Shown: in pieces, positions 17,833-26,488 of the stretch
How the letters are laid out: every line of letters begins with the position of its first letter
How positions within the stretch are numbered: the first letter of the stretch is position 1
Assembly: GCA_902762355.1 (NCBI GenBank)
Contig: CACWNR010000002.1
Span: 1 to 64,000, forward strand
Reading direction: 5' to 3'
Length of the DNA: 64,000 bases
DNA from: an uncultured Bacteroidales bacterium
GTDB taxonomy: Bacteria > Bacteroidota > Bacteroidia > Bacteroidales > Paludibacteraceae
Notes under the pieces: model-generated
What the model was told of the DNA's origin: nothing
Database searches by the model: none
Seen by the model: the letters and a program-made list of their open reading frames with translations, nothing else
Translations under genes and position numbers: made by a program

Positions 17833-18900
17833 ATGACAAAAGTAGCAATTAACGGCTTCGGCCGTATTGGTCGTCTGGCATTCCGTCAGATGTTCGAAGC
17901 TGAGGGTTATGAGGTAGTTGCAATCAACGACCTGACCAGCCCGAAGATGTTGGCTCACCTCTTGAAGTACGACACCGCTCAGGGTGGTTTCGCAGGCAAG
18001 TTCGGTGAGGGCAAGCACACTGTAGCTTACAAAGACGCTCAACTCGCTGAGGATGGCAAGACCGTTCTCGTTCCGGGTTCGATCATCGTGGACGGCAAGG
18101 AGATCACGATCTACGCTATGCCGAACGCAGCTGAGCTGCCTTGGGGCAAACTCGGTATCGATGTAGTTCTGGAGTGCACCGGTTTCTATACCAGCAAAGC
18201 TAAAGCTGAGGCTCATATCCAGGCAGGTGCAAAGAAAGTTGTTATCTCCGCTCCGGCAGGTAACGATCTTCCGACCATCGTTTACAACGTTAACCACAAG
18301 ACTCTGACTCCGGCAGATAAGGTTATCTCCGCAGCTTCTTGTACGACCAACTGTCTCGCTCCGATGGCAGCTGCTCTGCACAAATACGCTCCGATCCAGA
18401 GCGGTATCATGAGCACGATCCACGCTTACACCGGCGACCAGATGATCCTCGACGGCCCGCAACGTAAGGGTGACCTCCGTCGTAGCCGTGCAGGTGCACA
18501 GAACATCGTTCCGAACAGCACCGGTGCTGCTAAGGCTATCGGTCTCGTTATCCCTGAGCTCAACGGCAAGCTGATCGGTAGCGCACAACGCGTTCCGACT
18601 CCGACCGGCTCTACCACTATCCTGGTTGCAGTTGTTAAGGGTAAAGACATCACCAAAGAGGGTATCAACGCTGCTATGAAGGCTGCTCAGACCGAGAGCT
18701 TCGGTTACACCGAGGATGAGATCGTTTCGAGCGACGTTATCGGCATGAAGTTCGGTTCGCTCTTCGATGCTACCCAGACCATGGTTGCTAAGATCGACGA
18801 GGAGACCTATCAGGTACAGGTTGTTAGCTGGTACGACAACGAGAACAGCTACACCAGCCAGATGGTTCGCACTATTAAATACTTGGCAGAGCTCAAGTAA
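17833..18900 (+). CDS. gap: Glyceraldehyde-3-phosphate dehydrogenase
   Basis: 355 aa. It has the Rossmann motif INGFGRIGR and D33 (AINDL), which indicates NAD preference. The catalytic cysteine is C170 (SCTTNC) and the general-base histidine H197 (IHAYTGDQ); GAPDH motifs continue to WYDNENSY near the end. It oxidises glyceraldehyde-3-phosphate to 1,3-bisphosphoglycerate in glycolysis. It is monocistronic, with its own promoter and a strong terminator at 18971. Codon use is more restricted than in neighbours (many GCT, GTT and GGT), as expected of a highly expressed gene. Confidence 0.98.
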   Translation: MTKVAINGFGRIGRLAFRQMFEAEGYEVVAINDLTSPKMLAHLLKYDTAQGGFAGKFGEGKHTVAYKDAQLAEDGKTVLVPGSIIVDGKEITIYAMPNAAELPWGKLGIDVVLECTGFYTSKAKAEAHIQAGAKKVVISAPAGNDLPTIVYNVNHKTLTPADKVISAASCTTNCLAPMAAALHKYAPIQSGIMSTIHAYTGDQMILDGPQRKGDLRRSRAGAQNIVPNSTGAAKAIGLVIPELNGKLIGSAQRVPTPTGSTTILVAVVKGKDITKEGINAAMKAAQTESFGYTEDEIVSSDVIGMKFGSLFDATQTMVAKIDEETYQVQVVSWYDNENSYTSQMVRTIKYLAELK

Positions 18901-18945
18901 GTCGTGCCCTGGTGGCTAAGACGTACTAAGCGTAAGCTCAAGTAA
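18890..18945 (+). repeat. 11-bp direct repeat flanking a 34-bp segment after gap
   Basis: AGCTCAAGTAA occurs at 18890-18900 (the end of gap, including its stop) and again at 18935-18945. The 34 bp between them contain no gene. It could be a small tandem duplication that has diverged, or an excision scar. Confidence 0.6.
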
Positions 18946-18970
18946 AAATAGTAAACAAAATCGTAAAAAA

Positions 18971-19003
18971 GTGGCATACACTCTTGTGTATGTCATTTTT
19001 TTT
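18971..19003 (+). terminator. Intrinsic terminator of gap
   Basis: GGCATACAC (18973-18981) pairs with GTGTATGTC (18986-18994) around a TCTT loop, followed by an 8-T run. Confidence 0.88.
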
Positions 19004-19014
19004 GTGTAATTTTG
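18984..19014 (+). promoter_or_regulatory. Promoter nested in the gap terminator
   Basis: TTG at 18984-18986, a 20-bp spacer, and TAATTTTG at 19007-19014. The -33 element begins in the hairpin loop, and the T run forms part of the spacer. It decides the start of the next gene: ATG 19042, since the in-frame TTG at 19012 lies inside the -7 element. Confidence 0.65.
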
Positions 19015-19041
19015 CGCCCAAATTACTTAACCTTCATCAGT

Positions 19042-22000
19042 ATGAAGCACAAATTACTCTCTTTTATTTTAGTGGTGGCGTTGGGTTGCCTGTGTGCTGT
19101 CAGTGCGCAAGCGGCCAGTGAAACGTACAGTATCTGGAACGGTACAAGCGCCACGCCGATTGTTTTGGCCGATGAAATAGAGGTGACTTCGGCAGCGGAT
19201 CTGGCAGGTATAGCAGCGTTGAGTGCTACTCAGGATTTCACGGGTAAGACAATCACGCTCAAAGCGAACATCGATTTAAATTCCAAAACATGGACGCCTA
19301 TCGGTTCAGCAACCTCTCCGTTCCAAGGCACGTTCAATGGCTCGGGTTATCTCATTCGCGGTCTGCATCGCTTCAACGGAACGGACAGCGTAGGTTTGTT
19401 CGGCTATGTAGGTCAGAATGCCGTTATTGAGCAAGTAGGTATCAGTGGCGGTAGGATCATGGCAAAGAACCAGACGCGTATCGGTGCTATCGCCGGTGTG
19501 TGCGCCGGAACGATCCGCGAGTGCTGGTCAATGGCGCAGTTCTCAGTCACGGGCAATGTGACCGGTGGTCTGGTGGGCGAATTGACCGCTACCGGTTCGA
19601 TCACGGACTGCTATCAGGCCGGTTATCTGAACAATCTCTCCACTACCGTCGGATGTATTGTCGGCCGTAATAACGCGGGCGCGCTCGTACGCGTTTTTAA
19701 TATAGGTTATGCCTCCAGCGATAACGGCCATGCTATCGTAGGTGAAGACAACGGCGGTTCCTACACCCAGTGTTATTTCGACCGCAAAGCTTATCTGCAG
19801 AAATCCGGTATCGACGGCAATGTCATCACGCCTATCGACAGCACGGCACTGATGTTCTCGCTCTTTGCGGGCAATCCTGCATGGTCGAACACCGCCACGC
19901 GTTATCCGATCCTGAGTGCTTTCGCCGGCAAGGATGCAGCCCTATTATCAGCCGCTCCGATGTTCATGGAGACAAGTTGCACTGCGCCGGTGCAGCACGC
20001 GAATGACATCACGCTGTCGTTCTGCGTCAGTAAAGAGGGTGGCATCACATGGACGTGTCAGAAAGAGGATGATGAACAGTGGATCAATTTCAATGATACC
20101 AACGATAGCGTACATGTCGTACGCCCTTGTACTCCGACGGTTGTACTCGTAAACGCCCAACTGAATGACGAGACGCGCGTCGTTTATATGAGTCCGCGCC
20201 GCGTAGAGGATCTGCTCCCCGGTATATTCGTGGGTCGCGATGAAGAGGCGGATACCCTCAATTATACGCATTACTACTGCTTTAACTCCTATGAAGAGTT
20301 TAAAGAGGAAGCGTTCATGCGTCCGGCTCAAGAAGGATGGATCGGTAACGGCGACTACCACTATGAGGTGATTCGTTATAGCATTACCGGTACGGATACC
20401 CTGCTGGTAGATACGATGCTGGCAGATTGCGGTAAGGCAGACTACCTCAATTGGTTTGACACCTGCAAGGTACCGACCAATGTTCCGGGGCATTATATCG
20501 TGCGCAGTTTTGTTCATGACAACGGCTGTATGACCGATTGGTTAGAGAACAAGTCAGGCTTTGAGTACTATGTCTTCGGCGAGTTCATTCCGGGTACAAT
20601 TGTCTCAAAGCGCGATACCATTCTATTGAATAATATCCCTACGCTCGTCAGCACAGAAGGCAGCGAGGCTTCGATAGGAGGTGGTGGTACGATCTACTAC
20701 CAATGGTTCGTTAACGGCGACTCCATCCATACACAGACCTCGTTGGAGTTGAAAAACTATCCGATTAGTCAACCCGGCGAATACATCTTCACGCGCGGCA
20801 CGCGGGATAGTGTATGTTATGTACCGGAACACGCCGTGTCGGACTTAGGCGCAGATACCATTGATGTCTTCAACGCCTTGGATCCGGGAGAGATCATTGA
20901 CCACGAGAAGAAGTCCTTCTGTACCGTAGCCGATGCTGAGAAATATATTATCGAAGCGACAGAGGCTGTCGGCGGTGCCGGTACGATCGAGTACCGCTGG
21001 CTCCGCGACAAAGTCGCTATCCCGCAGGCTACCGGTCGCGATCTGAGTTTGAACAATATCGGTCTGCAAGCCGGACATAAATATATCTTTACCCGCGAGG
21101 CGCAGGACGACACTCGCTTCACGACGTGGACAAAGAGCCGTTACGAGCTTGAAGTGTATATTATGTCTCCCTTGACTGCGGGTGCTATCGAAAACGAAGA
21201 GCGGTCTCCTTACTGCTTCGATGAGAATGCAAAAGAGACCGCCACTGTTTCGATTCACATCAACGAAGCTACCGCTGCTACCTGCGCAGACGGTCTGGAG
21301 TATCAATGGGTACGTACACCGGGAGATGAGGTGATAGGCAACCAAGCGAACCTCAACCGTACGTTCCAGTTGAGCGAGATCAGTCTGGGAACCACGTACA
21401 CCTACACTCGTTATGTACGTCAGGCCGGCTCGGATTGCGAATGGATCCAGTCAGACGGCGAGGTGACGCAGTATTACGGTCAGGCAACCAGCGCACACGT
21501 GACAAGAAGTATCTGCCGCGAGAAGATGCCTTATACTTTCACACATGTGGGCAAAGACGGCAAAGAGACCTCGCATACCTTCACCGAAGACGGTGAGACC
21601 TGGTCGTTCACCGACACAGACGGCGAGTGCCCGATTGATAGTTTCATCACCATCCTTATCACGGAGATTCCTTCGTTCCGCATAGACACCGCGGCACATG
21701 TCTGCCAAGAGACCGGTACGATGACATTGGAATATGAGAAGATAGCCGGAATGGCGAACACCTTCCGTATTACGTTCTCACCCGATATGGCATTCTATAT
21801 GGGTCGGATGGACACGGTAGGTACAATCACCACACCGGGTCAGATCCTCATGACGAATATGCCGTCAATCGGTGTAGGCGACTGCTATCTGAATCTGGAG
21901 ATCGGTTACGCGGTCAATGGAGAAACCGAGGATATATGTTATAGTACACCGAGCAAACTGCAAGTGACCTTCAGTCTGGGCGGATACCTGCACACCAAGT

Positions 22001-22476
22001 ACGACCGCGTGCTCTTCGTGGATAACAACCCCGATAACGGAGTAGAAACCGGCGGCGCTGAGAAGCTGAAGTTCATCGCTTATCAGTGGTATAAGGACGG
22101 ACAGATCCTGCCGGGCGAGACCAAACAGTACTACCACCAAGGTGGTGCATCGCTTGTCGGTACGTTCCATGTCATCCTCACCGCAGAGAACGGCGCTCAA
22201 TACCGCTCGTGTGAAGTGACCTTACCAACGACACCCGGTAGTTCAGCACCGGAAATGTCTCACATTTACCCCGTACCTGTCGATGCGGGTCAGCCGCTGA
22301 CCATCGAGTGCTTTGGTGATGTACAGATCATCTCCTTCTACGGTGAGCGCGTGAGTGCATTGAGGAATATAGAAGGTTCGGCCACCCTCAGTGCTCCGTA
22401 CATGCAAGGTGTCTATTTCGTACAGATCACCGCAGCAGACGGAACAGTAGAAACTCATAAACTGATTGTTAAATAA
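19042..22476 (+). CDS. Large secreted GLUG-repeat/Ig-like protein with T9SS-type C-terminal domain
   Basis: 1144 aa from ATG 19042. The signal peptide spans residues 1-24 (VSAQA/A). GLUG-like repeats at about 127-233 (TGGLVGEL, ITDCYQAGY) parallel the cargo at 1929. Ig-like domains with cysteine pairs follow. The shared pre-tail module DRVLFVDN...YQWYKDGQ...YRSC lies at about 990-1060. The final 75 residues (IYPVPVDAGQPLTIE...GVYFVQITAADG...HKLIVK) are a clear T9SS type A sorting domain. It is exported and probably surface-attached. The partner OmpA-LysM gene follows after 12 nt with a strong Shine-Dalgarno site. Its ligand is unknown. Confidence 0.85.
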   Translation: MKHKLLSFILVVALGCLCAVSAQAASETYSIWNGTSATPIVLADEIEVTSAADLAGIAALSATQDFTGKTITLKANIDLNSKTWTPIGSATSPFQGTFNGSGYLIRGLHRFNGTDSVGLFGYVGQNAVIEQVGISGGRIMAKNQTRIGAIAGVCAGTIRECWSMAQFSVTGNVTGGLVGELTATGSITDCYQAGYLNNLSTTVGCIVGRNNAGALVRVFNIGYASSDNGHAIVGEDNGGSYTQCYFDRKAYLQKSGIDGNVITPIDSTALMFSLFAGNPAWSNTATRYPILSAFAGKDAALLSAAPMFMETSCTAPVQHANDITLSFCVSKEGGITWTCQKEDDEQWINFNDTNDSVHVVRPCTPTVVLVNAQLNDETRVVYMSPRRVEDLLPGIFVGRDEEADTLNYTHYYCFNSYEEFKEEAFMRPAQEGWIGNGDYHYEVIRYSITGTDTLLVDTMLADCGKADYLNWFDTCKVPTNVPGHYIVRSFVHDNGCMTDWLENKSGFEYYVFGEFIPGTIVSKRDTILLNNIPTLVSTEGSEASIGGGGTIYYQWFVNGDSIHTQTSLELKNYPISQPGEYIFTRGTRDSVCYVPEHAVSDLGADTIDVFNALDPGEIIDHEKKSFCTVADAEKYIIEATEAVGGAGTIEYRWLRDKVAIPQATGRDLSLNNIGLQAGHKYIFTREAQDDTRFTTWTKSRYELEVYIMSPLTAGAIENEERSPYCFDENAKETATVSIHINEATAATCADGLEYQWVRTPGDEVIGNQANLNRTFQLSEISLGTTYTYTRYVRQAGSDCEWIQSDGEVTQYYGQATSAHVTRSICREKMPYTFTHVGKDGKETSHTFTEDGETWSFTDTDGECPIDSFITILITEIPSFRIDTAAHVCQETGTMTLEYEKIAGMANTFRITFSPDMAFYMGRMDTVGTITTPGQILMTNMPSIGVGDCYLNLEIGYAVNGETEDICYSTPSKLQVTFSLGGYLHTKYDRVLFVDNNPDNGVETGGAEKLKFIAYQWYKDGQILPGETKQYYHQGGASLVGTFHVILTAENGAQYRSCEVTLPTTPGSSAPEMSHIYPVPVDAGQPLTIECFGDVQIISFYGERVSALRNIEGSATLSAPYMQGVYFVQITAADGTVETHKLIVK

Positions 22477-22481
22477 GGAGG
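22475..22481 (+). promoter_or_regulatory. Strong Shine-Dalgarno site before the OmpA-LysM gene
   Basis: AAGGAGG overlaps the cargo stop codon and ends 7 nt before ATG 22489, the same geometry as at 14114. Confidence 0.6.
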
Positions 22482-22488
22482 AACGGAT

Positions 22489-24345
22489 ATGAAAACAAAG
22501 ATCTTTATCATCGCATCGATGCTTATCGTAGCCGTTTCCGCTTCGGCTAAACAATACCCCGACTCTGTACGTCAAGCGAGCAGCGAAGAACCCAATATCG
22601 CTTACGGTTGGAACTTCGAGTTCGCCGGCGGCCTCGGTGTCGGACGATATGAATACAGACAGATTGGTGCATCCTGGACAAACACCGATCGTCACATCAC
22701 CAATAAGATCCAATTCCCGTCGTGGAATGCAGCCTTTGGCCTGAGTTATTACTTTGTGCCCTGGATGGGTCTCGGAACGGGTGTTCAGTTCTCGGCTTAT
22801 ACCAATAGAGCCGCCGTCACCGAACCGTGGTCCACACCGACCGATCCTATGCGTCTCGATCCTTTCAACGATAGTTATGTACTGACCTCCACCCCACGGG
22901 ATCTGAACGAAGATCAAACGCTGTACATGCTGGAGATTCCTATCGCACTCAAGTTCCGTTATCGTCCCGGCGTAGTGGGTCTCACCGCTACTGCGGGAAT
23001 GAAGATCGGTCTGCCGATGGCTAACTCCTATCGTCTGCGTGATAATGGCGCGATGCATAACGCCGTTTATTACCCGTTCTACGACCTGACCATCGAAGAT
23101 GTACCAACCGTCGTGGAGACATTGCCTATCGATGGCCAATCCGGCAAATACGAATCCTGGCGTTGGAAATCCGTTAACTACGCAGCGTATGCGGAGTTGG
23201 GTATGCTCATCCGCGTGCATCAACGCGTGGAATTAGCGCTGGCTGCATATGCCAATTATTACATCAACGATGTACTAGAGACGCATAACTCCACTCCTCT
23301 GGCTTTTGCAGACGGACGCAAAACGGGTGAGTACGACTTACCGTACACCACCCCGTATGACGGTGTATTGCGCACCAATGAGGTGGAGACACTCCACCCT
23401 TGGTCGGTAGGGTTGAAATTAGGCGTGCAGATCAATGCGAACCGCACCAAAGCACAGCGTGACTACGACCGCGAGCAGAGAAGACTCCGCAAACTGCAGA
23501 AAGAACAAGAAAAAGAGCAGCAGGCAGAAGAGGCTGCTGTGGAAATTGCGGAGGCATCCGCACTGGAAGTAGTGGAAGCGGAGATCGAACCGGTGGCAGA
23601 AGTGATCGACCCGCGTGAGGAGGCTATCCGTCGTATCCGTGAGATTGCAGAAGCCAATAATATCAATATCTGCGATGTCTTCTGTCAGATTCACGATACC
23701 GTTTATCTGTACCGCGATCCTGAACCCACACCGGTCATCAAAGAGGACACGGTGGCTAAACAACTGGACGACATCCTCATGAAAGCCGTTATCTTCTTCG
23801 ATCTCGACAAGGCCATACCTATCCTCGAACCGGAAGATATCCTGATTCGCATCGCGGAGATCCTCAAGCGTCATCCGGATCAGAAGATTCATGTGAACGG
23901 TCACGCCTGCAAACTCGGTAAACCGGAGTACAACAAACGTCTGGCATTACGTCGTGCGAAAGCGGTGGCAGAACAATTGAAAGCACTCGGAGTACGCGAG
24001 GATCAGATGATCGTAGCCAGCCTGGGTCAGGATATCCCGTACCGTTATAACGGTCATCACCAACTGAGCAAAGATCGTCGTGTGGAGATCGTTCCGACCT
24101 ATCGCACCACCGAGATCGTACGACCGGGTTCACGTCTCGCGCAGATAGCAAGACGCCATTATGGTAATCCTGAGTATTGGGTATTTATCTATGAGGCCAA
24201 CCGCGACCAGATCTCCGATCCGAGTAATGTAACGCCGGGTATAGAACTGGAGATACCGAACCTCACAGAGCGACTGAAAGGTATGAACGAGACGCAGGCC
24301 ATGGAAGAGGCCCAACGTCTCAAAGAAGCGATAATGAAACGCTAG
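22489..24345 (+). CDS. Outer-membrane barrel with coiled coil, OmpA domain and C-terminal LysM domain
   Basis: 618 aa with a signal peptide (residues 1-20, SASA/K). The beta-barrel region, about 30-315, is homologous by eye to those at 5447 and 12628. Residues about 320-365 are highly charged (REQRRLRKLQKEQEKEQQ) and predict a coiled coil. Residues about 424-545 form the OmpA domain (NGHACKLG, SKDRRVEI). Residues about 545-600 form a LysM module (VRPGSRLAQIARRHYGNPEY...). OmpA and LysM both bind peptidoglycan, so this partner has two cell-wall anchors. It is translationally linked to the 1144-aa cargo. Its stop codon shares the CTAG tetramer with the stop of the convergent HMA gene. Confidence 0.88.
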   Translation: MKTKIFIIASMLIVAVSASAKQYPDSVRQASSEEPNIAYGWNFEFAGGLGVGRYEYRQIGASWTNTDRHITNKIQFPSWNAAFGLSYYFVPWMGLGTGVQFSAYTNRAAVTEPWSTPTDPMRLDPFNDSYVLTSTPRDLNEDQTLYMLEIPIALKFRYRPGVVGLTATAGMKIGLPMANSYRLRDNGAMHNAVYYPFYDLTIEDVPTVVETLPIDGQSGKYESWRWKSVNYAAYAELGMLIRVHQRVELALAAYANYYINDVLETHNSTPLAFADGRKTGEYDLPYTTPYDGVLRTNEVETLHPWSVGLKLGVQINANRTKAQRDYDREQRRLRKLQKEQEKEQQAEEAAVEIAEASALEVVEAEIEPVAEVIDPREEAIRRIREIAEANNINICDVFCQIHDTVYLYRDPEPTPVIKEDTVAKQLDDILMKAVIFFDLDKAIPILEPEDILIRIAEILKRHPDQKIHVNGHACKLGKPEYNKRLALRRAKAVAEQLKALGVREDQMIVASLGQDIPYRYNGHHQLSKDRRVEIVPTYRTTEIVRPGSRLAQIARRHYGNPEYWVFIYEANRDQISDPSNVTPGIELEIPNLTERLKGMNETQAMEEAQRLKEAIMKR

Positions 24346-24695
24346 TATTGCTGGGAAGCACCCGTAGTAGCATCGGTTTCTCTCGTAGGAGCCGATGCTT
24401 CTTTTTGTGCAGGAGCTTGTTTTACTTTGGCAGGTTTGCCAATCTTATCGAATGCTTTGAGAAGCGTAGGGACGTCTGTTTTGTTGGCATCGTAAGTAAC
24501 AGTGACCGTCTTGGTCTTGAGGTCACAAACGATATCTTTGACGCCCTTCTCAAAGGCGATATTTTTCATGATCTTATCGCAACAACCCTGACAATGCAGG
24601 TCACAAGAGAGCACAACCACTTGCTTGTCCGCCTTAGCCGCAAAGAGCGTAACGGAACAAAGCGCAACGAACAAAGACAAAAGATATTTTCTCAT
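24342..24695 (-). CDS. Secreted heavy-metal-associated (HMA) domain protein
   Basis: 117 aa. A signal peptide spans residues 1 to about 20, followed by a ferredoxin-like HMA fold with the metal-binding motif HCQGC (H34, C35, C38) plus extra cysteines C31 and C39. The C-terminus is a low-complexity Ala/Lys/Thr tail. HMA proteins carry soft metals such as Cu(I), Hg or Zn; this one should be periplasmic, like MerP. It starts inside the feoB stop (4-nt overlap), so it is co-translated with the FeoB-like transporter. That pairing points to a metal-import or metal-sensing role; iron versus copper cannot be decided here. Confidence 0.85.
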   Translation of the reverse strand: MRKYLLSLFVALCSVTLFAAKADKQVVVLSCDLHCQGCCDKIMKNIAFEKGVKDIVCDLKTKTVTVTYDANKTDVPTLLKAFDKIGKPAKVKQAPAQKEASAPTRETDATTGASQQY

Positions 24696-26350
24696 AACAA
24701 ACTACCTATTTGATATACAACAAACGATATGAACCAAGCCAAGAAGAGGCTGTGAAAGACAGTAAACCATGCCCACTGTTTGCCGGCTTCGCGGCGAAGC
24801 GTAGCGATAGTAGCTACGCAGGGGAAATACAGCAGTACAAAGAGCATAAAACTGAACGCCGTCAGCGGTGTGAAACCCGCAGCACTGATGTCGCCGCCAT
24901 AGAGGATAGCGAGCGTGGATACGATGGCCTCCTTAGCCGGCAGACCCGTCAACAGACAAACGGACATCTTCCAATCGAAGCCCAGCGGCTCCATGAGCGG
25001 CGAGACGAACTGACCGATAGAAGCCAGATACGAGTGCTCGAGATCGTTCAGGTCTTGCGTCGGGAAATACTCGAGTGCCCAGATGATGATTGACGCCCAG
25101 AGGATGACCGTACAGATCTTCTGCAGGTAATCCGCGACGCGCTCCCATATATGCGCAGCCGTGTTACGTGCTTTGGGAATACGGAACTCCGGCAACTCAT
25201 TGACCGTATCGTCGTTGTCCTGACGGAACCACTTGGTACGCTTCATGATGATGGCAAAGAGCACCGACAGGCAGATGCCTATCGCATAAAGCGAGATCAT
25301 CACGAGGGCTTTGTGGCGCTCGAAGAACGTGTCTACGAACAGCATATAAACCGGCAGGCGCGCCGAACAGGACATGAAAGGCACCATCAGCATCGTCAGC
25401 ACACGATCCTTCGGATTTTGTATGTCGCGCGCCGCCATAATGGCCGGGACATTACAACCGAATCCCATCAGCATCGGAATAAAACTACGGCCGTGCAGAC
25501 CGACACGGTGCATGATCGTATCCATGATAAACGCCTCACGTGCCATGTAACCCGAGTCCTCCATGAGCGAGATAAAGAAGAACAGGATGATGATGTTCGG
25601 CAGGAAAGCCAAGACGGCACCTACGCCTTGTAGCACACCGTCGATGAGTAAGGATGACCACCAACTCGGCTCCATCAGCGTCCATAACCATGCGCTCAAT
25701 CCATCTACTCCCCCTTCTATCCATGCCTGCGGATATGCTCCCAGCGTGAAGGTACACCAGAAGACAAAATAAAGAATCGCCATCATGATCGGGAAACCGA
25801 GCCACGGGCTCGTCAGCACTTTATCGATGCGCTCGAGGCGGGTCTGGTGCTTGTCGTCCTTCGCATGCGTGAGCGTCTCCGTTAATATACCATGCACGTA
25901 CGCGCGATAAGTATCCTCATCACCTTGGTCACGCAAGTGGTAGATCGGGTGCGCCGTAGAAGCAGGGCGCGCGGCAACCTCACGAAGGAGGGATAAGCAA
26001 TTAGGTAATCCGTCGTTAAGGCACACGGAGACTCGGCAGGTCGGTACACCAATCAGTTGTTCCAACTTGGGAAGATTGAGCGAGTGATCCGTTTTGAGTA
26101 ACAAATCATACCGGCCAATGGCCAACACGATCTTTTGATCCTCGTCGATGATATGCGGCGTAAGCATCAACGACTCCTCAAGACGCGTAGCATCAACCAC
26201 CTGGAGCACCACGTCATACGCGTTTCCGTGCAGTTCATCGGGGTGATGAACCTCAACAAATTGCATGGTTTCGCCCGCCAAGTTTTGCAAAGCTTGACAC
26301 AACGCACTCTTACCGCTCTGCGGTAGTCCTATGACGCCAATACGAATCAC
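24692..26350 (-). CDS. feoB: FeoB-like ferrous iron transporter with reduced G domain
   Basis: 552 aa against about 700-800 for usual FeoB. The membrane part is well conserved: both gate motifs (FGCNVPAIMAARDI with CSARLPVY, and TGLPAKEAIVST) and multiple hydrophobic segments. The N-terminal G domain is only about 160 residues. G1 is present but altered (GLPQSGKSA, residues 8-16); the switch regions with the DxPG motif are missing; the N-K-x-D motif is degenerate (GRYD). GTP hydrolysis may be weak or lost. It probably transports Fe(II) or another divalent metal across the inner membrane. No feoA is adjacent; an HMA protein follows instead. The start is fixed: the upstream in-frame codons reach a stop within 12 nt without another start. 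Confidence 0.85.
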   Translation of the reverse strand: MIRIGVIGLPQSGKSALCQALQNLAGETMQFVEVHHPDELHGNAYDVVLQVVDATRLEESLMLTPHIIDEDQKIVLAIGRYDLLLKTDHSLNLPKLEQLIGVPTCRVSVCLNDGLPNCLSLLREVAARPASTAHPIYHLRDQGDEDTYRAYVHGILTETLTHAKDDKHQTRLERIDKVLTSPWLGFPIMMAILYFVFWCTFTLGAYPQAWIEGGVDGLSAWLWTLMEPSWWSSLLIDGVLQGVGAVLAFLPNIIILFFFISLMEDSGYMAREAFIMDTIMHRVGLHGRSFIPMLMGFGCNVPAIMAARDIQNPKDRVLTMLMVPFMSCSARLPVYMLFVDTFFERHKALVMISLYAIGICLSVLFAIIMKRTKWFRQDNDDTVNELPEFRIPKARNTAAHIWERVADYLQKICTVILWASIIIWALEYFPTQDLNDLEHSYLASIGQFVSPLMEPLGFDWKMSVCLLTGLPAKEAIVSTLAILYGGDISAAGFTPLTAFSFMLFVLLYFPCVATIATLRREAGKQWAWFTVFHSLFLAWFISFVVYQIGSLL

Positions 26351-26354
26351 GCTG

Positions 26355-26385
26355 CAAAATTACTGCTTTTTTGCGACATACACAA
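26355..26385 (-). promoter_or_regulatory. Promoter of the feoB-HMA operon
   Basis: On the minus strand TTG (26385-26383), a 20-bp spacer, and TAATTTTG (26362-26355). The predicted transcription start falls at or next to the feoB ATG (26350), so the mRNA may be leaderless. No Fur box is evident by eye. Confidence 0.6.
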
Positions 26386-26433
26386 TACCTAATTATGGGG
26401 ATTTGCTATTTAAAGCAAAAAATAACGACAAAA

Positions 26434-26465
26434 TTTGCACATTTGCATTTTTTTTTGTAATTTTG
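26434..26465 (+). promoter_or_regulatory. Promoter of mrp-MATE
   Basis: TTTG at 26434-26437, a 20-bp spacer, and TAATTTTG at 26458-26465. ATG 26489 follows after 23 nt. It rules out the longer frame starting at 26435, which would begin inside the promoter. Confidence 0.7.
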
Positions 26466-26488
26466 CAGCCGCAAAATTGAAAACGACT

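Noticed and set aside
19012..19041. TTG start at 19012 for the GLUG cargo
   Set aside because: It lies inside the -7 element; ATG 19042 gives a clean signal peptide.
26351..26434. Fur box in the feoB/mrp divergent region
   Set aside because: No convincing GATAATGATAATCATTATC-like match by eye.
26435..26488. Longer mrp start at 26435
   Set aside because: It lies within the promoter elements; ATG 26489 gives the usual Mrp N-terminus.
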